A stretch of 64,000 nucleotides of DNA from Homarus americanus (lineage: Eukaryota; Arthropoda; Malacostraca; Decapoda; Nephropidae): positions 7,783,127-7,847,126 of the forward strand of contig NW_024756914.1 of NCBI RefSeq assembly GCF_018991925.1. Reading direction: 5' to 3'. The translations under genes and the position numbers were made by a program. A model generated the notes under the pieces. That model did not search any database. It had not been told where the DNA came from and saw only the letters and a list, made by a program, of their open reading frames with translations. Shown in pieces: positions 11,826 to 58,142 of the stretch (the stretch's first letter is position 1; every line of letters starts with the position of its first letter).

Positions 11826-12830
11826 ACAGTATACCTAGATTTTGCCAAGGCTTTTAACTGCATATCCCATGAAAGGCTGAAAATCTAATTGGAAGGGTAC
11901 AGGATTCAGGGAAGTGACCTAGCGTGGATTGGAGAGTTTCTTAATGATCTCAAGCAGTGTGTGGTGATTAATGGCACAAATCATCTTTTGTACCTGTGAC
12001 AAGCGGGGTACCACAGGACAGTGTATTGGATCCAGTGTTATTTGTTTGTTTCATAAATGACCTGCCAGAAGCTATACAGGTAGTTCTGCTATAACGCGAT
12101 AATTGTGTTCTTGTAAAATATCGTGTTATAGAAAATCGCGTAATAGAAATAACAGGGCTTATGGAGAAAATAGGGTAAGGTGCAGATTACTCAAAATCGA
12201 GAAAATTTAGTAGTTAGCCTAACACAAAGGATAGCACAGTCTAAATAAATGTTACATTCATATCTAATAATGAAATCATACAGTAAATGTAACACTTTAC
12301 TTGATGGGGGAGAAGGGTGATTTTGAGGTTGATAAAATCGAGCTTCTCTTCAAGTGTTATATCCTTTCTTTTACGATCATCACCAGGAATTCTATCACCA
12401 GAACGCTTCTTGTTGATATTCTTCTTTACTATATTCACAGTTAATACAGTACCACAAAATTGGAGAAATAGTAAGCAAAAATCGCGTTATAGCAAACAAG
12501 CGTTCGCGTTATACAAATATCGTTCCTAATTCATAAATCGCGTTAGAGCAAATTCGCGTTATCAAAACACGCGTTATAGCAGAAATCACTGTACTGTACA
12601 CTCCTCCATACAAATGTTTGCGGAGGATGCCAAGTTATTCAGGGAAATTGAGAACCAAACAGACTGTGAAGAGCTACAGAAAGATCTCTGTGAGCTTCAA
12701 GAATGGTCGAAGAAATGGCTGCTGAGATTCAATGTCACAAATTGCAAGAGGATGCACCTGGGATGCGGACCTGGGTTTGATGTTCTCGGACACAAGACCA
12801 CTCAGTATTTACAGTCGATATAGTAGTCAG
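11826..12830 (+). pseudogene. LINE reverse-transcriptase fragment, interrupted by a MITE
   Basis: Left half (11826-12076): YLDFAKAFNCISHERL, then SGVPQ-like and INDLPEAI motifs of a CR1/Jockey-like RT, in several frames. Right half (12592-12825): an open frame beginning FAEDAKLFREIENQTDCEEL (the FADD-type motif C block, here FAED) and ending LQEWSKKWLLRFNVTNCK. The 12077-12591 MITE sits exactly between motif B and motif C. The fragment lacks the endonuclease and 3' regions and is dead. Confidence 0.8.
12077..12591. mobile_element. TIR MITE inserted in LINE RT
   Basis: The ends are caggtagttctgctataacg and the inverse of cagtgatttctgctataacg, flanked by TA. The interior repeats cgcgttata several times (12487, 12508, 12555, 12569), subterminal motifs typical of Tigger-type MITEs. 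The insertion separates two halves of one RT. Confidence 0.85.
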
Positions 12831-12971
12831 AACTGAATTTGTTAATACCTGTATTCATGTATCAGTGTTAAGAAATGATCAACAGAACTTGCCTTTGAGA
12901 ATTGTAAAGTGTGTGCTTGTCAGTGGATCAAAGTTTGAACAATTATTGTAATATAAAAAACAAAACAAGTA

Positions 12972-15424
12972 CAATGGTCCCTCGGTTAATGAACACAATT
13001 CGTTCGAGAAGGTTGTTCGTTAACCGAAAATTTTGTTAACCGAAACCATTGTTTCAATGGGTTTTTGGTTAATTGGTTCCAGCTCACCGAAAATTACCTA
13101 AATTAAAAAACTTACAGTAAAGTACACTTACTTTGAGGTGTGTATGTAGAAGGCTCCTGGATGATGATGCTGATGTGAATTTGAAGTGGGAGGTGGAGGA
13201 GGAGAAGCATTTTACTGCTTCTTGGAAGGTGAGTCACCTTCCATAAAATGTCAGGAACCTCTGGACTGACAGATTCTCCAGCAGGAACATCCTCTCTCAT
13301 TCTTGAAGTGGAAGGCTGAGGGGTAGCATCTGTTTCCTGATGCCTTTTAGTAAAGAAACTGTCAATTTTTGTTTGTGGGGCATTTCTCCTCCTCATCATT
13401 AATTGATGTTTGAAGAAGGAGACCACTCTGTCCTCAACATTACACAAAATAGGTTCTGTTGTTTCCACATCTGGGTGCCCTGAAGCCAGTTTCCTGAACT
13501 TACCCCAGTAGACATATGGTCATCACTTTCCCTTTCCTCCTCACCACTGTCAGCCTCCAACATCTCATCCAGTTGCTGCATTCTGCAAGTCATCAGGAGT
13601 AAGTTCCTGCTCATGAGACATCACAAGCTCTTCCACATCAACCTCCTCCACTTCGAGGCCCAATGACTGACCAATGGACACAATCTCCAGGTCCAACTCT
13701 GCTTCTTCCTCAAATCCCTCAAAATCATGGACTACTGATGGCCACAGTGTTTTCCATGCAGAATTGAGAGATTTAATGGAGACTTCTCGCCATGATGACA
13801 CAATCAATTTTACAGCCTCCAGGATGTTGAATTGTGTCTTCCAGAACTGTTTCATTGTTAGTTCAGGATCAGTGGAAGTTGCCTGATAACACCTCCTGAA
13901 CATTTTCTTCATGTACAACTTCTTGAAGTTGCTGATCAAATTATGGTCCATTGGCTGTATGAGTGATGTAGTGTTGAGAGGCAAAAACAACACTTTGACA
14001 AAGTCAAATTGATCCTCCAAAGTGCTGGCAAGTTCAGGGTCATGACCAGGGGCATTATCCATAAGGAGAAGAGCCATTCATTAAAGAGCTGTCTTGTCAC
14101 CCTTGCCTTACGGATGGACTTCTAATAAACTCCAAGCTTTCCTCTTACCACCTTTTGTTGTTTGAACACCCTGGGGTTCTCAGAGTGGTAGACAAGCATA
14201 AGCTTCAGTCGGAAATCCCCTGAAGCATTGGCACCAAGCAATAGAGTGAGACAGTCTTTCATGGGTTTATGCCCAGGTAAAGAGGCTTCATCTCTGGTGA
14301 TGAATGTTCTTTTGGGCACTTTCTTCCAAAACAGCCCAGTTTCGTCCACATTGAACACTTGCTGTGGAAGATAATTTTCTTCATCCAGCAGTTTGTTAAA
14401 GTCCACTACAAACTTTGCTGCTCCTTCTTTATCTGCACTTGCAGCCTCACCATGTCTAATAACACTGAAAATGTCACTTCTTTTCTTACATTTTTCAAAC
14501 CAACCCTTGCTTGCCCGAAAATCTTCGAACTCTGTTTCAGAAGAACCAGGTTGATCTGCCTTTAAATGTTCGTAAATCTCCCTGGCCCTTTCACAAATAA
14601 ATTTTGTAGAAACTGAATCACCTTTCATTTGCTTTTCCCTGATCCAAATGAGAAGTAACCTCTCTGTTTCTAATATCAACTTGTCTTTCTGTGCAAGAAT
14701 TGTTGACACAGTTGATGCCGACATGTCATAGTCTTTACTAAGCACATTTGTTCTAATGCCTTGTTCATGTTTCTTTATGATTTCCTGCTTTACCTGGATT
14801 TAAATAACTTTTCTCGATTTCTTGGGAGCCATGCTGGATTCGATTTCAACACTGAAATTTTAAGTTTTATTGCTGTAAATAAAGAAAATTTTCTTGAAAT
14901 GAACACTGCACTGCGCTATGTATTATCAATATGTAAAATATATTTCAAAATGACCAATAATTTGACTGGAAACACAGACAAAAAGCATTTATGTTGAAGA
15001 GTCTCCAACAAGATGTTCCTTCCTCTGAACCGATAAACAAACTGACGCCAAGCTTGGTGTGTTGAGTGGCTGTTTGGCGCGCAAAAAACTAGTTTCCTGT
15101 ACTGTACTTCAATTATGTTCAATAATAGTTAAAATGACTAAAAAATTGTATATAAAACTTTTAAAATTATTAAATAGTACAACCTTCCTGATATTTACTA
15201 AAATGGTAATGAATTTAAGCCCTAGAACCGATTACTGTACTGTATTGGCAGACTAATACTACAGCTGGTGAGCAGCCAAATGCAAGCGAAAACATGTTGG
15301 GAAAAATTCGTAAGGAATTCGTGAACCGAAATTTTTTCGTTAACCAAAGTGAAGAATCTTATGGAAGGTAATTCTTTAACCAAAATTTCGTTAACTGAGG
15401 CGTTCGTTAACCGAGGGATCACTG
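12972..15424 (-). mobile_element. Tigger element C, full length, defective
   Basis: Both TIRs are present (caatggtccctcggttaatg at the left, its inverse ending gagggatcactg at the right), flanked by TA at 12970-12971 and 15425-15426. At 2,453 bp it is about the normal length of a Tigger with one transposase gene. The MITEs at 1431, 8343, 15572, 25409 and 56236 share its ends. Confidence 0.9.
13112..14833 (-). pseudogene. Tigger C transposase, multiply disrupted
   Basis: The gene starts at the ATG at 14833-14831 (MAPKKSRKVI), and a TAA follows after ten codons. The HTH and CENP-B-like domain continue (14745 leftwards: LSKDYDMSASTVSTILAQKD, then ASKGWFEKCKKR). The catalytic region keeps FNVDETGLFWKK, MDNAPGHDP and SLIQPMDHNL, so the D residues are intact. 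Breaks: a TAG in place of a Trp codon near 14124 and a short deletion/frameshift just before MDNAPGH (near 14070). Further shifts occur near 13600 and 13470, before a C-terminal segment with the family motif KIDSFFTK. It cannot produce active enzyme as it stands. Confidence 0.87.
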
Positions 15425-15571
15425 TATACTACTTGGACTCCCTTAAAATCACTTTATCTTCATGATAGGTAAGGGTACTGTATAGACCTTAGCAGGAGCC
15501 TTGCCTATAAATCACAGACACCTGTTGAAGAGCATCACCCATAAGAGGTGATGTTGCTCTACTGCACAGTA

Positions 15572-16394
15572 CAGTGATCCCTCGGTTAACGAACGCTTCG
15601 GTTAACGAATTACCTTCCATAAGAATCTTCAACTCGATTAACGAAAAAAAATTCAGTTAACGAAATCCTTACGAAATCGTGTCAACATGCTTTCGCCTGC
15701 TCACCAGCTGGAGTATTAGTCCGCCAATACGGTAATCGGTTTTAGGGCTTAAATTCGTTACCATTTGAGTAAATATCAAGAAGGTTGTACTATTCAATAA
15801 TTTTCCAAGTCTTTTATTAAAATTATTAGTCATTTTAACAATTATTTAACATAATTGAAGTACAGGGAACTAGTTTTTAGCCACGTGACTCCCCCAGAAG
15901 GGCGTCAGTTTGTGTCTCTGCTCAGTGGAGGTAGCATCTTGCTTGAGACTCTCTTGAACATAAACTATTTTTACGTTTATACAGTACAATTATTGGTCAT
16001 TCTGAAATTTATTTTACATATTGACAATATATAATGCAGTGCAGTGCTGATTTAAAGAAAATAATCTTGAATTACACCAGGTGAACTCAAAATTTTATGT
16101 GTGAAATGGCGGCATGAAGCATGGGGTGACTTCTCTTCCACCCCCACTGCCTTCTCTTCTCCCTTCTCCTCCACCCCCACTTCTAATTCCCATCATCATC
16201 AACCAGGAGCCCTCTACATGCACATCTCAAAGTTAGTGTACTTTACTGCATTTATTTTTAGTTTGTATGTAATTTTCGGTGAGCTGGAACCAAGTACCCA
16301 AAATCCCATTGAAACAATGGTTTCGGTTAACAAAATTTTCGGTTAACGAACGACCTTCTGGAACGAATTGTGTTCGTTACCCAAGGGACCACTG
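15572..16394. mobile_element. Tigger C-family MITE, 823 bp
   Basis: Both termini (cagtgatccctcggttaacg; inverse ending aagggaccactg) have flanking TA. The interior is the two ends of element C joined, without the transposase. It abuts the next element with only TATA between them. Confidence 0.9.
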
Positions 16395-16398
16395 TATA

Positions 16399-19022
16399 CA
16401 GTCAGCCCTTAACATACGCGGGGGTTAGGTAACAGAGATACCGTGAATGTTAAAAATCCATGTACTTTTGCTGCCCCCCCCCCCCTTAAAAACACCCCTG
16501 GCCCCCGATGTCCTTATTTACCGTATATACCTGTGTGTAGTTCGAGTTTTTAAGACCAAATTTTTTGGCAAAAAATTGGGGGTCGACCTCTAAACGAGTA
16601 ATAGTTTCGTTAGATTGAAAAATATTTACCAGTAACTACCAGTAAACAATGGAAACGACGCACCACCAGCTGTGAGTGTCGGTACAGTTGCCAGGGCAGA
16701 TCTCTTGCGTCATCATAGCAAGCCCAAAGTAGCCAAATGCATGGTATGGTATGCACAGGACGATGTAAAACAGAATGTATTCATTTTATAAAGTTTATTT
16801 ATAGATACATAAATTTTTGTTCATTACATTTGAAACATCAATCTTTGTTAATTAAATTTGAAACAAAAGAAAACTACGATACCGTATTTCTAAATACCGG
16901 GTATTTTCATTAAAATATTACATCACAAGTATATTTTACCTTAACTGTGACTGAATGAATATATTCTCAGAAATAAATACGAAAATGTAATATTTTTGCT
17001 GAAATGACGTACGTATTACAGTGGAAAGTGGGATAAAATCATGACGAAAACAATGACTTTCGCTTTCTTTCGTTGTTCAAAAGATTTTACCGTGATCGCT
17101 TTTCGAATGGTTTTCAGTTAAAAAATGTTGTATTACAATAATATTCTATCCTAATTGACTTGAATAAATACTACGATACCATATTTCTGAATATTTTCAT
17201 GAAAATCCATCAAAATAATTTTCCTTGTCATCGTCTTAGCACACAGTTGCCAGTTTCAAGATTTTCCGTTTAAAATTTTAAGTTACTGAGTATTTCTTTT
17301 CCCAAATCGTTTAACAATACTGTAGGTAAAACAGTTTACTATTGTGCAAACCCCACAGAAAAAAAATTAACAAATGGAGACACCAAAAATGTAAAAAAAA
17401 AAATGCTGTGTCTGACTTGCAACACTGTTGGTCGGGTCAGGTGGTTCTAACGGCACCTACCAGTACCCGGTAATCAAATTTATAACAGTGTCTAACCTCG
17501 ATTACTGTAGTTTATCTGATGTAGGCAATATGAAGTAAAAAATACCAGTTAAAGTGAGAAATTGGAAGAGAATAAACAAGAAAGATGTCATTGGGCTATT
17601 TTTGGTAGGGCTGAGGGAGAGAGTACCAGCTGTTTGGTCTTTTTTGGCGGGAGAGTCACGCAAATAACCGTAGTACTGGTATTTGTTTGGTGTCTTCTGT
17701 ATTTTTAAAAATGAATACTTGTAAATTAAAAGTACCGTAACATTGTATTATATACAAACTTGTTATATTTCTGGAAATTAAGAAGCAAGAAAATAAGAAT
17801 ATACCGGTAAGCACAATTTCAACGTACGCTAATCTTAAAAGCTGCTGAAGAAGGGCCGATGCAAAAACAAAGCCTCCGTGACCAGGGCTCTGCCGTATCA
17901 GCTAGACGTACACGTGTTTTTCGAATCGTTTTCAGTTAAAAAACTGTTGCATCACAAGTGAATTAGGATAGAATATTATTGTAATACAACAGTTTTTTAA
18001 CTGAAAACCATTCGAAAAGCGATTACGGTAACATCTTTTGAACGAAAGAAAGCGAAAGTAATTGCTTTCGTCACGATTTTATCCCACTTTTCACTGTAGT
18101 ACATACATCATTTCAGCAAAAATATTACATATCCATGTTCTCAGAAATAAACAGTAGTTTTGCTGGAACGTAATGTATTTCAATGTAAATTAGGATAAAC
18201 TACATGAAAACAAAAGACTTTACCTAACCTTCCGATGTTCAAGATATGTTACTCGTTTTTTTAATAGTTTTCGGTTAAAATACTGTTATATTAGTGATAT
18301 TCTATTCATACTGTGCTTGATATAATACATTCACGGAAATGTAATATTTTTGCTGAAATGACGTACTTATTACAGTGGAAAGTGGGATAAAATCGTGACG
18401 AAAGCAATGACTCGCTTTCTTTCGTTCAAAAGATGTTACCGTAATCGCTTTTCGAATGGTTTTCAGTTAAAAAACTGTTGTATTACAATAATATTCCCTC
18501 CTAATTGACTTGAATAAATACTTGAATGGAAATATACAATATTTTTGTTGAAACTACCCGCGTTTCAGTGTAAAGTGTCGTAATAATAATTGGTAAACAA
18601 TTTGCCTTCGGCACTCGGTGTTTCAGGCACGGTGCGCCTCAGTTTATAGGACGTGAAGGTTTTGGTGTTCCAATACTGTACCCTCAAAAACTTGGGTCGA
18701 CCTATAAACAAGGAATATCATAAATTAACGATTTTTTGGTCAAAAAATCAGGGTCGACCTACAATGCTGATGTCAACACAAGTGTGGTTACAGCGAGACT
18801 GACTGAGTGAGGGAGCACGGGGTGGTGTGACGCGCGATGCGTGTATGTGTATGTGTGTGGGTTGGCGGGCGGTGTGCAGTGTGCTGTGCCGCGCGCGATT
18901 TGAATGGCGCGCAATTTGAATGTACTTCAATTACTAAAATGTACAGAATATTCCTCCGGCGGGGCAATCCGCATATTTGCGTATCCGTGTATGGTAAACC
19001 CGCATATGTTAAGGGCCGACTG
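16399..19022. mobile_element. TIR element with a nested TIR element and triplicated internal block
   Basis: The outer ends are cagtcagcccttaacatacg and the inverse catatgttaagggccgactg, with TA on both sides. Nested from about 16523 to 18765 lies another structure whose ends carry gggtcgacct motifs (16591, 18693, 18751) in inverted arrangement. Within it a ~190-bp block (aatatttttgctgaaatgac onward) occurs three times: at about 16985-17170 and 18345-18530 in the same orientation, and at about 17950-18130 inverted. No transposase is recognisable, so the class of the inner element is left open. Confidence 0.75.
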
Positions 19023-19496
19023 TATATGTAATAATAACCATTATTCCCTTACCAAAATTATTTCATTTTCTGTTTGGAACCATATTTATTTTTTGTTTTG
19101 CCATTCAGTAAAATAAATTAAGACGACCTTAAGTGACTGACCCAATTTTCTCCTCAATACAGTACATGATAACACAGTTAGTCTCTTTTATTGTGTCTCC
19201 CCCTTATTTTAACTGGTGCATCTTTAATCATTTCCAGGTTGTGTATGTACCAGGACAACTCAGCCAGAATCATAGTTAATACTAGGATGGTGTGTAGCTG
19301 TGGTTTGCTAGCGTCTGGTGTAATGGAAGAGAACTCAGTTTAGAACAGTGAACAATAAACAAGCAGGTGGTGGAGTAGGAAGAAGAGAGTGAAAAGTCTT
19401 CCACAGTGTTACGTCCTCTAGTGTAGTCAACGGAAGGAGAGGTACACTGGTGTGTATTGTTGCAGGAGGACAAACTTCTCCTAACAGGACCTTACT
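19023..19496 (+). promoter_or_regulatory. Probable TTC5 promoter/5'UTR region
   Basis: This is a 470-bp stretch without recognisable transposon sequence, immediately upstream of the first coding exon. No TATA box or initiator can be assigned with confidence. A possible acceptor (ttgttgcag at 19457-19465) would allow an upstream non-coding exon. The assignment rests on position only. Confidence 0.4.
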
Positions 19497-54789
<35,293 letters not shown>

Positions 54790-55161
54790 GTAAGTTAGTG
54801 GACAATTTTATCACCAAACAGAGAGAGAAATTCAGTAAAATTTTAAATAACTATATATTGCTTCAACATGTATATAGATGATACAATACTTTGGATTCCT
54901 AAGTAACCTCACCTAAAATTTAGTTTTAAAATACTTCAAATAGATAATTCTTTTCATTGATTTGACACCAAAATGGTTGAGCTGTCTAATGTCTGCTACA
55001 ACAGGGACCCTATTGGGAAGGCACGATTATATCACATTTTCATAGACTGCATTCTGTATTTAAGCTGAAATATGGGGGCGGAGCCGTGTTTAACTCATAT
55101 GAGCTAGAAATTTAGAAGCATTTGATGAGCCGAATGGTTTCTAAAAGATGACTTTTATATC
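54790..55161 (+). other. TTC5 intron 8, 5' end: no gene seen
   Basis: Unique A+T-rich intronic sequence after exon 8. Nothing further recognised. Confidence 0.5.
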
Positions 55162-55475
55162 CAGTAAGTCTTTGCTTAATGTCGTCCGGCTTAACGTTGT
55201 TTCGGTACTACGTCGCTGAACTTTAGAGACCAAAAATTCATTTATCGTTCCGGTGATCCAATACTGCGTCGTTTTGCGTTGTCACGGACTACTTTCTACG
55301 GAGCATCACCCGCTCTTGTCTGGCCGCGCTACGCTCTCTCGGTTCGGCCCGCTGCCCTCACTCGCGGAACGTCACAGCGTCCCCAAGCGACACCAAGCCA
55401 GTCTTTATCACGACTTCACATCATTTGTGTGTGCTTAAGTGTTTTTGCTCTAAAACTGTACTCTAACCATTTAAA

Positions 55476-55898
55476 ATGGCTTCCAAGCACCCACCAAGTG
55501 CTACTGATGCTTGTATAGTGAAGAGGCAAAGTAAGACTATTACCCTTGCTACGAAAATGGATATATTAACCCGATTTGAAAAAGGGGAACTAACTGTGGA
55601 CATAGCCGCTGTGCTTGGCCTAACCCCCACAACGGTGCGTACTATCTGGACCAACGCTGACAAGATTAAGGTTAGTGATGGAAGTGGTTCTTCTCCGAGT
55701 GCTACTAAGACGACTCGTACTAGAAGCACTGTGATAGAGAAGGTGGAAAAGATGCTGGCAATGTGGATGGAGGACCAGAATCAACGCAATGCCCCTGTGA
55801 GCCTTATGGATATCCAGCATAAAGCCAGATCCTTGTTTGACGACATGAAGGAAACAGAGGGTGAAGGATCGAAGGAAGAGACCTTTACGGCCAGCTGA
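55476..55898 (+). pseudogene. Tigger transposase N-terminal (HTH-only) ORF
   Basis: A 140-codon frame: basic N terminus (MASKHPPSATDACIVKRQSK), first HTH (ITLATKMDILTRFEKGELTV, then DIAAVLGLTPTTVRTIW), then the CENP-B-like HTH (KVEKMLAMWMEDQNQRNAPV). It stops at TGA before the usual GWF motif. Past the stop the same family sequence goes on (RRDNFHNIKMTGEAASSDT) and jumps directly to a Glu-rich tail ending near 56080, so the whole catalytic domain is deleted. A protein from it would bind DNA but could not cut it. Whether it is expressed is unknown. Confidence 0.85.
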
Positions 55899-56841
55899 GG
55901 CTGGTTTCAATGATTTAAGCGTCGGGATAACTTCCACAACATAAAGATGACTGGTGAAGCTGCCAGTTCAGATACGGTTGCTGCTGAGACATTCCCGCCA
56001 ACAACGGAGGAGGAGCAAGCAGCGGCGGAGGAACCCCAGTCAGAGCAGGAGGAGGAGGAGGCATCCGCAGAGTCTCAGTGACTCACCACCCTCCTCCTCT
56101 CCCGCCCTCTTCTGCTCCCACCCTACTCCTCTCCCACCATCCTCCTCCTTCGCTCCACTACCCACCACACACTCGCTCTACCACCTCCGCCCATCGGTGA
56201 GTACCAATAAAAACTTAGTATTGTAGTTCTATATACAGTGGTCCCTCGGTTAACGAGCACAATTCGTTCTAGAAGGTTGGTCGTTAACCGAAAAATTCGT
56301 TAACCGAAACCATTGTTTCAATGGGTTTTTGGGTAATTGGTTCCAGCTCACCGAAAATTGCCTAAAGTCAACAAAAAAGGTAGCGAAGTACACTTACTTT
56401 GAGGTGTGTATATAGAAGGCTCCTGGATGATGATGATGATGATGATGGGAATTAGAATGGGGGTGGACGAGAAGGGAGAAGAGAAGGCATTAGGGTAGAA
56501 GAGAAGTCACCCCATGCTTCATGCCGCCATTTCACCCATAAAATTTTAGTTCACTTGGTGTAATTCAAGATTATTTTCTTTAAATCAACACTGCACTGCA
56601 TTACCGTATATCTCGGCCTATAAAGCGTCGGGGTGCATAAGACGGCCCCCCCAAATTTCCATTTAAAATGTAGCTTTTGAGCTCTATTCGCTGTATAAGA
56701 CCAGTACCCCAAATGTAACACCTACCCACTGACTCAGTAGTCGTTTACCAACCATCCTTGGTTTTTTAAAATAAGGCCAATTCACTTCAAGCAATGTCAT
56801 CAAATGTTACCCGCTGGTGTAGTGTAAACACTAGTGACGTC

Positions 56842-57900
56842 ACATACATACATACATACATACATACATACATACATACTACACCCTTGACCACCAAAGG
56901 GTCAAGACGTACCTGGCGCTCCTCTCGGAGCAGCCAGGTCAACTGTTAAGTTGGCCCATACCAACCCCCTCCCCTGAACCACTTCTCCCCACCGGAGTAT
57001 CAACAGGTTCTCGCCAGAAGTTACAATTTCATTTGGGAAAGGAATGGAACCAGTGTTAAACAGAGGTGAACATTGGTGAACAGTGCTTGAGTCAGTGAGA
57101 ACAACTCAACAGTAAAAGTCGTATTCAAGTTAACCTTCACACAGTGAGGTCCCAGGTACCCAGTGATAACGGCCCGTGAGACCCAACAACCGGCGATGTG
57201 TTAATCCGTCTACGATAGGAAGGCCTGGGGCCACACCTCACTCATATAACACCATCTGTGAGGGAATTACTACACCACGTCAAGTCCCTCATAACACCAC
57301 CTGTGAGGGAATTACTACACCACGTGATGCCCCTCATAACACCATCTGTGAGGGAATTACTACACCACGTCAGGTCCCTCATAACACCATCTGTGAGGGA
57401 ATTACTACACCACGTCAGGCCCCTCATAACACCATCTGTGAGGGAATTACTACACCACGTCAGGTCCCTCATAACACCATCTGTGAGGGAATTCGTACAC
57501 CATGTGATGCCCCTCATAACACCATCTGTGAGGGAGTTACTACACCACGTGAGGCCCCTCGTAACACCATCTATGAGGGAACTACTACACCACGTGAGGC
57601 CCCTCATAACACCATCTGTGAGGGAATTACTACACCACGTGAGGCCCCTCATAACACCATCTGTGAGGGAATACTACACCACGTGAGGTCCCTCCTAACA
57701 CCATCTGGGAGAGAGTTACTACACTACGTGTTTGCTGTTCAACACCTACAATAATCTGTATGTTCACTGTATGTTCCTTTACCTTTCTCTATTGAAGGCT
57801 TTTGTTAAACCACCAATGTGTAATAAGTCATTTATGTCCAATGTATATTTTCAGCCTTCGGGCTGCAGAACTTTTTCAATAAACAAAATTATTATTATTA
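56842..57900 (+). mobile_element. Retroelement-like insertion with (ATT)n tail and 45-bp minisatellite
   Basis: It starts after a (CATA)n tract, carries two hairpins (56884-56901 and 56912-56938), then the 57248-57720 minisatellite. The 3' end, ccttcgggctgcagaac with aataaac and an (ATT)n tail, looks like a LINE/SINE 3' terminus. No RT is seen. The class is uncertain. Confidence 0.55.
57248..57720. repeat. 45-bp minisatellite, about 10 units
   Basis: The unit is aacaccatctgtgagggaat + tactacaccacgtcaggtcc + ctcat. Because 45 is divisible by 3, frames stay open on both strands (for example NTICEGITTPRQVPH repeated). Units vary at the cgtcagg/cgtgagg/cgtgatg position. The frames have no start context or homology that I recognise. 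Confidence 0.95.
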
Positions 57901-57915
57901 TTATTATTGTTATTA

Positions 57916-58142
<227 letters not shown>

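Noticed and set aside
57248..57720. Repeats as CRISPR or repetitive protein gene
   Set aside because: No unique spacers. Both strands are open only because the period is 45 bp, and no homology is recognised.
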